From NCBI GenBank assembly GCA_034409055.1, contig DAOUMU010000031.1, forward strand, positions 1 through 22,283: DNA of 22,283 nucleotides, given 5' to 3'. This document shows positions 1 through 5,299 of this stretch, one piece after another; position 1 is the first letter of the stretch, and the number at the start of each line of letters is the position of its first letter. The stretch is from DAOUMU01 sp034409055. Lineage in GTDB: Bacteria; Chloroflexota; Anaerolineae; 4572-78; J111. Both the position numbers and the translations under genes were made by a program. The notes under the pieces are model-generated. The model made no database searches. It was not told the origin of the DNA and saw nothing but the letters and a program-made list of their open reading frames with translations.

Positions 1-28
1 CCACGGGTGTATAACGTAATCTGAGCAT
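1..28 (-). CDS. 5' end of an outgoing minus-strand gene (partial)
   Basis: An ATG on the minus strand at 28-26 opens a reading frame that continues off the left edge (first residues MLRLRYTPV). A strong Shine-Dalgarno GGAGG sits 5 nt upstream (CTGGAGGTCAAAATG), which is the main reason to call it. Only nine codons are visible, so no function can be given. It lies about 105 bases beyond the thrS stop and seems to have its own promoter at 63-92, so it is probably a separate transcription unit. Confidence 0.5.
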
Positions 29-62
29 TTTGACCTCCAGATGTGTAAGTTTTTACACCACA

Positions 63-92
63 ACTATATCACCTCTGGTGATTCAGGTCTAA
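63..92 (-). promoter_or_regulatory. Possible promoter with operator-like dyads for the partial gene
   Basis: On the minus strand TTAGAC (92-87) and TATAGT (68-63) are separated by 18 bp. The -35 is a weak match. The spacer holds a perfect dyad, ATCACC-TCT-GGTGAT (68-82). A second dyad, GTGTAA...TTACAC (43-58), lies between the predicted transcript start and the ribosome-binding site. The paired dyads suggest an operator but no regulator can be named. Confidence 0.35.
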
Positions 93-133
93 CCCGGATT
101 AGGGGTTTCCTGACAGAAACTAGCTAAGCTGCG

Positions 134-1924
134 CTACGCTTTACGCTTCACCGCTTCCAAAGCCATCTTTTCAAAAGCAGCGACATCCTGTGGCCCTAAA
201 TCCTCACCGCTGCGCAGACGAACAGCAACCTGGTGGGCGGCTTGCTCTTTATCGCCCACAATCAGCATATAAGGAATTTTCTGTTTTTGGGCCAGGCGGA
301 TTTTGTTGCCCATCCGCTCGTTACTGGCATTAACTTCGACCCGCAGACCGGCAGCCTTTAACTGGCTGGCCACTTCTTCACAGTAGGACACGTGCCGGTC
401 GGCAATGGGGATGAGCACAGCCTGCACCGGTGAGAGCCAAACCGGGAAGGCCCCGCCGTAATGCTCAATCAAGACTCCAAAGAAGCGCTCCATCGATCCC
501 AACAAGGCCCGATGGACCATATAGGGCCGGTGGGGCTGGCCATCCTCACCAATATAGGTCATGTCGAAGCGTTCGGGCAGGTTAAAGTCAAACTGGATGG
601 TGCTCAGTTGCCACTCACGGCCCAGGGCATCTTTAATCTTGAGATCGATCTTGGGGCCGTAGAAAGCGCCACCCCCTGGATCAATATCGTAGGGGATATC
701 GACCCGTTTGAGGGCCTCCTCCAGGGCATGCTCGGCGTCACACCACTGATCCAACTCGCCCACGGCTTTATCCCCTGCCGGGCGCGTACTGAGGTAAGCC
801 TGAAAATCGGTGAAACCAAAGCTTCGCAAAATGTGCAGACAGAAATTAAGCACAAAATCGATCTCTTCCGGCATTTTCTCAGGCTGGACGAAGTGATGGG
901 CATCGTCCTGAGTAAAACCGCGCACACGCAACAGGCCATGCAACACGCCGCTACGCTCATAGCGATATACCGTCCCCCACTCGGCTAAGCGCATAGGCAG
1001 GTCGCGATAACTGCGCAGGCTATTTTGATACATGAGAATGTGAAAAGGGCAGTTCATCGGTTTGAGAAAATATTCTTGTCCCTCAATATCGAGCGGTGAG
1101 TACATAGAGTCCCGGTAAAAATCCAGGTGGCCGCTGGTCTCCCACAGGGTGCTCTTGCCGATGTGGGGCGAGTAGACCAACTCGTAGCCGTTGGCCAGGT
1201 GTTCCTCCTTGCAGAACTCTTCTGCTACGTGACGCATCAGGCCGCCCTTGGGATGCCACAACACCAGCCCGCCACCCAGCATATCAGCTTCAGTACTGAA
1301 GAGGTCCAGCTCTTTCCCCAATTTACGGTGGTCCCGCTTTTCGGCCTCTTCCAGGTGATGCAGGTACTCTTCCAGCTCTTCCGGTCGCTCCCAGGCCGTG
1401 CCGTAGATGCGCTGTAACTGCGGCCGGTTTTCATCACCGCGCCAGTAAGCCCCGGCCACTTTCAGGAGCTTGAAGGCCCTGGGATGAATCTCACCCAGGT
1501 TGTCCACGTGGGGCCCCTTGCACAAATCTTCAAACGTGTCGTGTTTGTAGGTACTGATCACCACTGGTTCACCGGTGGGTTCGCCATACTCATCGACTCC
1601 ACCCGTCTCCAGGCCTTCAATCAACTCGATTTTGTAGGCCTGATCGGCAAAGAGTTCTTTGGCCTCAGCAGCACTTAATTCACGATAGTGAAAAGGATGC
1701 TTCTTTTTGATAATGTTCCGCATCCGTTTCTCAATCTTGGTTAAATCTTCCGGGGTGAGGCTGCGGGGCAGGTCAAAATCGTAATAAAAACCATCCTCAA
1801 TGGGCGGTCCAATGGCAATTTTACCCTCGGGGAACATTTCCAGGACTGCCTGGGCCATCACGTGGGACAGGCTGTGACGAATTTTGTACATGTGTGAATC
1901 TTTATAATCTTGTTTATCTGCCAT
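134..1924 (-). CDS. thrS: Threonine--tRNA ligase lacking the TGS domain
   Basis: Charges tRNA-Thr with threonine in the cytoplasm (class II aminoacyl-tRNA synthetase). The 596-aa product has the editing domain (HSLSH near residue 18, CKGPH near 135), then the class II core: MNCPFH (motif 1 region, zinc Cys), the RVRGFTQDDAHHF motif 2 region, and HRALLGSMERFFG (motif 3), followed by the C-terminal anticodon-binding domain. Compared with the roughly 640-aa E. coli enzyme, the N-terminal TGS domain is absent: the editing-domain histidines begin almost at the start codon. The start is well supported, with AAAGGAG 7 nt upstream of ATG. It follows the 183-aa gene by only 2 nt, so both are co-transcribed from the T-box leader at about 2885. 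Confidence 0.97.
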   Translation of the reverse strand: MADKQDYKDSHMYKIRHSLSHVMAQAVLEMFPEGKIAIGPPIEDGFYYDFDLPRSLTPEDLTKIEKRMRNIIKKKHPFHYRELSAAEAKELFADQAYKIELIEGLETGGVDEYGEPTGEPVVISTYKHDTFEDLCKGPHVDNLGEIHPRAFKLLKVAGAYWRGDENRPQLQRIYGTAWERPEELEEYLHHLEEAEKRDHRKLGKELDLFSTEADMLGGGLVLWHPKGGLMRHVAEEFCKEEHLANGYELVYSPHIGKSTLWETSGHLDFYRDSMYSPLDIEGQEYFLKPMNCPFHILMYQNSLRSYRDLPMRLAEWGTVYRYERSGVLHGLLRVRGFTQDDAHHFVQPEKMPEEIDFVLNFCLHILRSFGFTDFQAYLSTRPAGDKAVGELDQWCDAEHALEEALKRVDIPYDIDPGGGAFYGPKIDLKIKDALGREWQLSTIQFDFNLPERFDMTYIGEDGQPHRPYMVHRALLGSMERFFGVLIEHYGGAFPVWLSPVQAVLIPIADRHVSYCEEVASQLKAAGLRVEVNASNERMGNKIRLAQKQKIPYMLIVGDKEQAAHQVAVRLRSGEDLGPQDVAAFEKMALEAVKRKA

Positions 1925-1926
1925 GA

Positions 1927-2478
1927 TTAATCTCCTTTTTCAGGCTGGTCAAAATCTTCAACATCCAGGCCAAACGCCTCAACTTCCTCCTCAGACAGTT
2001 CCCTAACCGTGACCCCCATCTGGCCCAGAAACCCCTCCAGATAGGTCAAATATCCCCGCCGGTGCATACCAATATTCCACCGCTTGACCGAAGTTTTGAT
2101 CACGTCCAAGATGCCAATCACGTCCTCTGCCCCTAACGGCCCATATTGATCAAAGGCCGTCCGTAGATTCATCATAATAAGGGATTGAACAAAATCGGTC
2201 GGGCCTTGATGACCATTAATGTCAACTTCTTTAGGACCGTCAAAGGCTTCAGTGGGCAACAGTTTTGATAATGTTTCAGGTTCTTCCAACTGTGAAATCA
2301 GGTCCATCAGGGCCTGACTGACATCGCCATCCGTTAAATCGGGGTCAATGGCTGAAGCTTGCAAGATACCTATTTCTGCATTCATAATGTAGGGCACATA
2401 CTTATCACTGCGGTAATTTTTGGCCAGGCGCAGCTTAAAACCTTTGCTACGACCCGGTTTTCTTTTTCGTTTGGCCAT
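1927..2478 (-). CDS. Unrecognised basic-N-terminus protein in the T-box/thrS operon
   Basis: Not recognised. The 183-aa product begins with a strongly basic stretch (MAKRKRKPGRSKGFKLRLAK), then has a mainly helical, acidic body and ends in an acidic tail (EEEVEAFGLDVEDFDQPEKGD region). There is no signal peptide or membrane segment, so it is probably cytoplasmic. An upstream in-frame ATG at 2511 would add 11 residues, but the ATG at 2478 has AAGGAG 10 nt before it and is preferred. It sits between the threonine T-box and thrS and abuts thrS, so its expression should rise when tRNA-Thr is uncharged. The basic N-terminus would suit RNA or ribosome binding, which is inference only. It resembles neither infC nor a ribosomal protein, which often neighbour thrS. 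Confidence 0.8.
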   Translation of the reverse strand: MAKRKRKPGRSKGFKLRLAKNYRSDKYVPYIMNAEIGILQASAIDPDLTDGDVSQALMDLISQLEEPETLSKLLPTEAFDGPKEVDINGHQGPTDFVQSLIMMNLRTAFDQYGPLGAEDVIGILDVIKTSVKRWNIGMHRRGYLTYLEGFLGQMGVTVRELSEEEVEAFGLDVEDFDQPEKGD

Positions 2479-2515
2479 TGTGATATCGCTCCTTAATGTC
2501 TTGGCTATCAAATGA

Positions 2516-2571
2516 GGAAGTTAAGGAGTAGGCAGCAGGAAACGATTCGCCGAGTCCTTACTCCTTCTTCC
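2516..2571. repeat. Inverted repeat between T-box terminator and first gene
   Basis: Arms GGAAGTTAAGGAGTA (2516-2530) and TACTCCTTCTTCC (2559-2571) are complementary apart from a small bulge. On the transcript this forms a hairpin after the T-box terminator and before the real ribosome-binding site. It also contains SD-like AAGGAG copies that would be paired. It could be an mRNA-stability hairpin or a dispersed repeat. Confidence 0.5.
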
Positions 2572-2608
2572 TAAAAACAAAGCCCCTCACCCACATTGGG
2601 GCGAGGGG
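2571..2608 (-). terminator. T-box rho-independent terminator
   Basis: On the minus strand CCCCTCGCCC and GGGTGAGGGG form a 10-bp stem with one central mismatch and a 6-nt loop, followed by CTTTGTTTTT. The stem overlaps the bases that would pair with the T-box sequence, the standard arrangement for an alternative antiterminator. Confidence 0.88.
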
Positions 2609-2651
2609 TTCTTTTCACGCGGTTCCACCCAAATTCAACAGCGGATAAAGT

Positions 2652-2692
2652 TCACGTTTCACGCAGCACGTTTTACGCTTTTCGCTCCACGC
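2652..2692. repeat. Dispersed ACGTTTCACG-type repeat inside the T-box leader
   Basis: The stretch TCACGTTTCACGCAGCACG...TTTTACGC...CTCCACGC closely resembles 4806-4832, inside the MITE-like element at 4744-4870. Here it lies between the stem III region and the T-box sequence, a linker that is normally short. It looks like an insertion that left both functional halves of the leader intact. Confidence 0.55.
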
Positions 2693-2891
2693 CAGCCACT
2701 GTTCTCATTGGTAGCCGATAACGGAGCCAACCGGAGCCTCATACTGGCCAGGTGACGTTCAAAGGCTCACTCCCGAGGGGTTTTCAGCGGGAGATAGTGG
2801 GGAAGGCTTCCAGCCGGTGACCTTCCTTCTCTGGCACGTTCGTACCGCTTACTCGTCTCGATCAACGCTTTTGATTCGTTACTTAAACAAC

Positions 2892-2920
2892 AGTTTAGCA
2901 CAGAGGCGGTTCTGTGTCAA
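2892..2920 (-). promoter_or_regulatory. Promoter of the T-box/thrS operon, with dyad in spacer
   Basis: On the minus strand TTGACA (2920-2915), a 17-bp spacer and TAAACT (2897-2892) place the transcript start near 2885, just before T-box stem I. The spacer contains a perfect dyad, CACAGA-N6-TCTGTG (2899-2916), between the two promoter hexamers. The -35 begins only 6 bp from the stop of the 216-aa gene. Confidence 0.8.
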
Positions 2921-2925
2921 TCCAT

Positions 2926-3576
2926 TTACGTACCAAATGCTCCAACTGGCGAAAATCGAATGATCCCATCCGATAAGTAGAAATATGCTGCCGAAATTGA
3001 TTGATAAAGAAAATAGAACAGAATTAGTTGCAAAATTAGTCTCAAGCTAATTTCGATGGTGTTATTGGCTACGATAAAGAAAGGCGGAAACGGTGGTTTT
3101 GCCGCGAGGTAATGCTTGTTAGGAGAGGCCGCCTTGCTTAAAACGGGTTCAGGGGGGTTGACGATCATCTTATGCAGGTCACTGATCTTCTTCCAATTCC
3201 GTCTAAGGTTCTGCAGAAGAAAACCTATCACCGCCGCGAAAACAATCCCCACAGGAAATGCCGACGAAGATTCCAGGTGTAGAGTGAACAAGATGAGGAC
3301 ACTGATAGCTGTCAGCAACATAATCTGAAGCAGTCCCTGCCCAATAATCTTTAAGCAACCATCTCTTAAGATTTGGATAGGAGATCGGTTGGGATTTACC
3401 CCTATACTCTTGTGACTGGATCTGGGCAAGGGTTTCAGAACAGGCTGAGGAACATCAGAAAACATTTGTTTGTGCGTTTTACCAACGGCCTCCCAACTCT
3501 TCAGGAGCAAGGAGGATAACCAGCCAAATAATCCTGCTATTACAAAGCCAAGGAAAAACTCTTGTGAACCATCCAT
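2926..3576 (-). CDS. Membrane protein with internal twofold repeat, unknown function
   Basis: Not recognised. The 216-aa product has about four membrane segments: roughly 7-25, 80-97, 108-122 and 178-197. Two halves resemble each other. A hydrophobic segment is followed by a basic amphipathic stretch and a Pro-rich motif, seen as KSWEAVGKTHKQMFSDVPQP near residue 26 and RRNWKKISDLHKMI...NPPEPVLS near residue 125. This points to an internal duplication of a helix-amphipath-PEPVL unit of about 100 residues. The ATG at 3576 has GAGGA about 9 nt upstream. The gene is divergent from the 140-aa gene, and the LexA-like palindrome lies between them. It ends against the T-box promoter. It could be a small membrane-remodelling or stress protein, but nothing shows this directly. 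Confidence 0.75.
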   Translation of the reverse strand: MDGSQEFFLGFVIAGLFGWLSSLLLKSWEAVGKTHKQMFSDVPQPVLKPLPRSSHKSIGVNPNRSPIQILRDGCLKIIGQGLLQIMLLTAISVLILFTLHLESSSAFPVGIVFAAVIGFLLQNLRRNWKKISDLHKMIVNPPEPVLSKAASPNKHYLAAKPPFPPFFIVANNTIEISLRLILQLILFYFLYQSISAAYFYLSDGIIRFSPVGAFGT

Positions 3577-3640
3577 AGAGACACATCCTCGAACAAATGA
3601 GTAAATTTTAAGTCATCACTTGAAGGGTGTGAGGCCTGAC

Positions 3641-3669
3641 TTGACACACAGATCAAACGAACATAGAAT
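3641..3669 (+). promoter_or_regulatory. Promoter of the 140-aa gene
   Basis: TTGACA (3641-3646), a 17-bp spacer and TAGAAT (3664-3669) form a near-consensus sigma-70 type promoter. The predicted transcript start, near 3676, falls in the LexA-like palindrome, and the ATG at 3716 follows about 40 nt later. Confidence 0.8.
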
Positions 3670-3674
3670 AAATA

Positions 3675-3694
3675 TTTAGAACATATGTTCTAAA
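3675..3694. promoter_or_regulatory. LexA-type operator (GAAC-N4-GTTC palindrome)
   Basis: TTTAGAACATATGTTCTAAA is a perfect 20-bp palindrome. Its core GAAC-ATAT-GTTC matches the GAACN4GTTC SOS box described for Bacillus and other Gram-positive-type LexA proteins. It sits at the transcript start of the 140-aa gene, where a repressor would block initiation. It may also act on the divergent 216-aa gene. Whether the host LexA uses this box cannot be told from the window. Confidence 0.7.
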
Positions 3695-3715
3695 AGTTAG
3701 GTAAAGGTCAAGGTG

Positions 3716-4138
3716 ATGCGAAAGTTATTTGAAATCTTTTCTATTTTTGATTGGATTACTCCCTCAATCGGCTTCCTCGAGGACATTATCAACGACCCGA
3801 CCTTGTTACAATCTAATACCTGGACGTTTTTCGTACCGTACGATCAAGCGATTAAGAGTGGGTGGAATGCTTTTGACGTTGAGGACTTAATGAAACAGCA
3901 TGGTATCAAGATGTGGGGCAGTCAGATTACCGGTGGAGAGTTCTTCTTCAGTGTAAAATTAGAACAAGCGCAATGGGCCGAATACCTCCTCCTAAGATAC
4001 GGCGTTCCTGTTAACCAAAAATATTTGGGCGTGCCAAACCCCAAACGCAAAACAGGGCAATCATCACGACAGAATCGCCAACAATCTGCCGAGGATCTAT
4101 TTGCGTTTATCGACGACTTACTTGACGGGATGCTTTGA
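3716..4138 (+). CDS. Unrecognised 140-aa protein, possibly SOS-controlled
   Basis: Not recognised. It starts at ATG 3716 with AAAGG about 8 nt upstream; a GTG one codon earlier is in frame but overlaps the likely SD spacing. The product has a compact N-terminal region (FEIFDWITP... type, residues 1-30). A middle part carries WTFFVPYDQA, a GIKMWGSQ segment and EQAQWAEYLLLRYGVPV. A basic, Gln-rich linker (KRKTGQSSRQNRQQS) follows, and the C-terminal helix is acidic (AEDLFAFIDDLLDGML). There is no signal peptide. It is one of very few plus-strand genes here and has a strong promoter with a LexA-like operator, so DNA-damage induction is plausible. The linker plus acidic helix would suit a protein-protein tether, but that is inference. 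Confidence 0.75.
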   Translation: MRKLFEIFSIFDWITPSIGFLEDIINDPTLLQSNTWTFFVPYDQAIKSGWNAFDVEDLMKQHGIKMWGSQITGGEFFFSVKLEQAQWAEYLLLRYGVPVNQKYLGVPNPKRKTGQSSRQNRQQSAEDLFAFIDDLLDGML

Positions 4139-4168
4139 ACTGAAAATTATCAGCCTGTAAACCGAGTA

Positions 4169-4223
4169 CTACTATATATAGTAGCATTCTCCCATTATAC
4201 CATACTATATATAGTGTTGTCAA
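4169..4223 (-). promoter_or_regulatory. Orphan promoter with two NrdR-like boxes
   Basis: On the minus strand TTGACA (4223-4218), an 18-bp spacer and TATAAT (4199-4194) form a perfect-hexamer promoter. Two near-identical palindromes overlap it: ATACTATATATAGTGT (4202-4217) fills the spacer and CTACTATATATAGTAG (4169-4184) lies just past the -10. Their centres are 33 bp apart. Both fit the NrdR box (consensus acaCwAtATaTwGtgt), which normally occurs as tandem pairs overlapping ribonucleotide reductase promoters. No nrd gene follows: the promoter points antisense into the 140-aa gene. The pair looks stranded by rearrangement. Confidence 0.75.
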
Positions 4224-4360
4224 GATTTGTTAAGGAAAAAGTTCGCTCCTGGGCACCTTTTCTATTTGACACAGGGGACAACGCCAACTATTTCGCATCG
4301 ATCAAAGCTTGTGTTACAGTCCAAGTTGGCTAAAATAAACGCCCAATAGATACTGCCAAA

Positions 4361-4614
4361 TCTTATCGACAACCAGCCCAGATAGAGGCGGCTCTGGCTG
4401 CGTTTCAACAGGCATATCCCACTTTACCGGCGGTGGCTTGTATACCGACTCCCAACTGCGCGAACATATGGAACTCCTGAGTCGAGGCGTGTTTGGTAAC
4501 CCCCACTCTAACAAAACCTCTATGGCCATGACCCATCTGGTCGAGCAGGTCCGGGCCTACGTGCTCGAGTATTTCAATGCCTCTCCAGAGAATATGTGGC
4601 CATCTTCGAACTGA
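4361..4614 (+). pseudogene. Remnant of a class-V aminotransferase-fold gene
   Basis: A short N-terminal fragment reads RQPAQIEAALAAFQQAYP in one frame. After a frameshift and an apparent deletion it continues as GGLYTDSQLREHMELLSRG, VFGNPHSNKTSMAMTHLVEQ and VRAYVLEYFNASPE, then reaches a stop at 4612-4614. The FGNPHS-type segment and the helix after it are typical of PLP-dependent class-V aminotransferase proteins of the molybdenum-cofactor-sulfurase/cysteine-desulfurase fold. The rest of the enzyme, including the PLP lysine, is missing. A possible TTGACA-N17-TATTTC promoter lies at 4266-4294. Otherwise nothing recognisable is seen between 4224 and 4360. Confidence 0.7.
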
Positions 4615-4660
4615 GTGGATTTGAGTGGATTTGAGATGTGAAGCGGGCTTTCACCGCCCG
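4613..4660. repeat. Short direct repeat and hairpin after the aminotransferase remnant
   Basis: GAGTGGATTT occurs twice in tandem (4613-4632), followed by a CGGGC-TTTCACC-GCCCG hairpin (4644-4660). The hairpin has no T-run on either strand, so it is listed as a repeat rather than a terminator. It fills the junction between two unrelated gene remnants. Confidence 0.4.
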
Positions 4661-4676
4661 ACAAAACTAATTTATT

Positions 4677-4975
4677 CGCAGTCATCCGGCGGACAACCGA
4701 CCACCAGCACTTCCGCAGCGCCGGCCTCAAGGGTTCGACTAAGGCAGTTCCGAAAAAATAATTGTCCCAACTCCGTGAAACGTGATATTTTTACGCCATA
4801 AACCCTCACGTTTCACGTTTTACGCTTCACGCCGCCGAAAGTTTTGGGATGATTTAAATTTCGGAACTCCCTAAGCGAATTGGGGTGGATCGAGCCAACG
4901 CAAGGCAAGGGGATAATCACCACTTTTGGGCTACCTTCACTCTGACCGGCGATTTCCTGGCTCAAGTAAGGCCGC
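4677..4975 (-). pseudogene. MvhD-like domain remnant, second copy of part of 10551-12167
   Basis: Without 4744-4875 this stretch aligns base for base, without gaps, with about 10755-10925 in the cytochrome b-ferredoxin-MvhD gene. The joined minus-strand frame stays open for about 55 codons. It reads YLSQEIAGQSEGSPKVVIIP, LPCVGSIHPNSL, then LEAGAAEVLVVGCPPDDC, about 80% identical in protein to the intact gene. The Cys positions of the MvhD domain are kept. Both ends break off into unrelated sequence, so this is a truncated paralogue now split by a MITE-like insertion. Protein-level conservation suggests that the copy was functional before it was cut down. Confidence 0.85.
4744..4870. mobile_element. 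127-bp MITE-like element with 5-bp target duplication
   Basis: Terminal inverted repeats are GCAGTTCCGAAA (left) and TTTCGGAACTCC (right), 11 of 12 bp matching. The flanks are CTAAG at 4739-4743 and again at 4871-4875. Removing the element and one CTAAG restores alignment to the intact paralogue, which defines both ends. Inside is a second perfect dyad, GTGAAACGTGA (4775-4785) and TCACGTTTCAC (4806-4816), plus the motif also seen at 2652-2692. There is no coding capacity, so it would need a transposase encoded elsewhere. Confidence 0.85.
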
Positions 4976-4995
4976 TCTTAGCGGGGCGCGATCGG

Positions 4996-5033
4996 AGGAC
5001 TGCCTGCCCGATTGTAGCTGGGCAGGCAGTCCT
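4996..5033. terminator. Perfect 14-bp hairpin at the end of the minus-strand region
   Basis: AGGACTGCCTGCCC (4996-5009) and GGGCAGGCAGTCCT (5020-5033) form a perfect 14-bp stem with a 10-nt loop, 20 bases past the stop of the last gene of the run (5054). There is no T-run, so it is not a classical intrinsic terminator. It may protect the mRNA 3' end or be a dispersed repeat. Confidence 0.5.
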
Positions 5034-5053
5034 CGACGCTTGACATTGGCAAA

Positions 5054-5299
5054 CTACTCAGCCGCTTCTGCTCTGTGCTTCAGTACCTTCGCCGAGAGAA
5101 ATATGGCGCCGTCGGCCAGCAACGGCAACGCCAGGAGGGACAGGCTCGGGACACAGGCCGCGCAGGTGGGGCATTGCCCCATCAGGGGACAGCCCTGGTT
5201 GAGGAATATGCTGCCCATCCCCAAAGTCATCCCCGCCGCCAGGCCGTGCAGTTTGGGCTGAAGCTGCTCTATCCGCGTATAAAGAGGGACCTTGTTCAT
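5054..5299 (-). CDS. Small Cys-rich membrane protein (81 aa)
   Basis: Not a named family. The start is set by an ATGA overlap with the upstream polyferredoxin gene (its TGA is 5298-5296) and by GAGGG upstream. An earlier in-frame start at 5347 would add 16 residues inside that gene and is not preferred. The product has two hydrophobic segments (roughly 18-33 and 49-67) flanking a Cys cluster, GCPLMGQCPTCAACV, with four cysteines in about 13 residues. That arrangement could hold an Fe-S cluster or copper at the membrane surface. Translational coupling to the NapH-like gene suggests that the two proteins work together. Confidence 0.75.
   Translation of the reverse strand: MNKVPLYTRIEQLQPKLHGLAAGMTLGMGSIFLNQGCPLMGQCPTCAACVPSLSLLALPLLADGAIFLSAKVLKHRAEAAE

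Larger units (their letters stand above)
2571..2885 (-). promoter_or_regulatory. Threonine T-box leader (specifier ACC)
   Basis: A tRNA-sensing riboswitch upstream of the 183-aa gene and thrS. Seen on the minus strand: GACGAGTAAGCGG at the base of stem I with the AGTA element; AGAGA; an apical GGAAGG...CTGGAAGCCTTCC arm; then CCGC-TGAAA-ACC-CCTCG, which places threonine codon ACC (2781-2779) in the specifier loop; TCCGTTATC in the stem III region; and the T-box TGGGTGGAACCGCG at 2631-2618, followed by the terminator. Uncharged tRNA-Thr(GGU) would stabilise the antiterminator and permit transcription. The ACC reading depends on the fold, but it agrees with the downstream thrS. Confidence 0.93.

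Noticed and set aside
43..58. GTGTAA...TTACAC dyad as a thrS terminator
   Set aside because: It has a weak AT-rich stem and no T-run, and it falls in the leader of the next gene, so an operator or leader role fits better.
4314..4529. Minus-strand 71-aa frame opposite the aminotransferase remnant
   Set aside because: It is the reverse of a recognisable plus-strand protein fragment.
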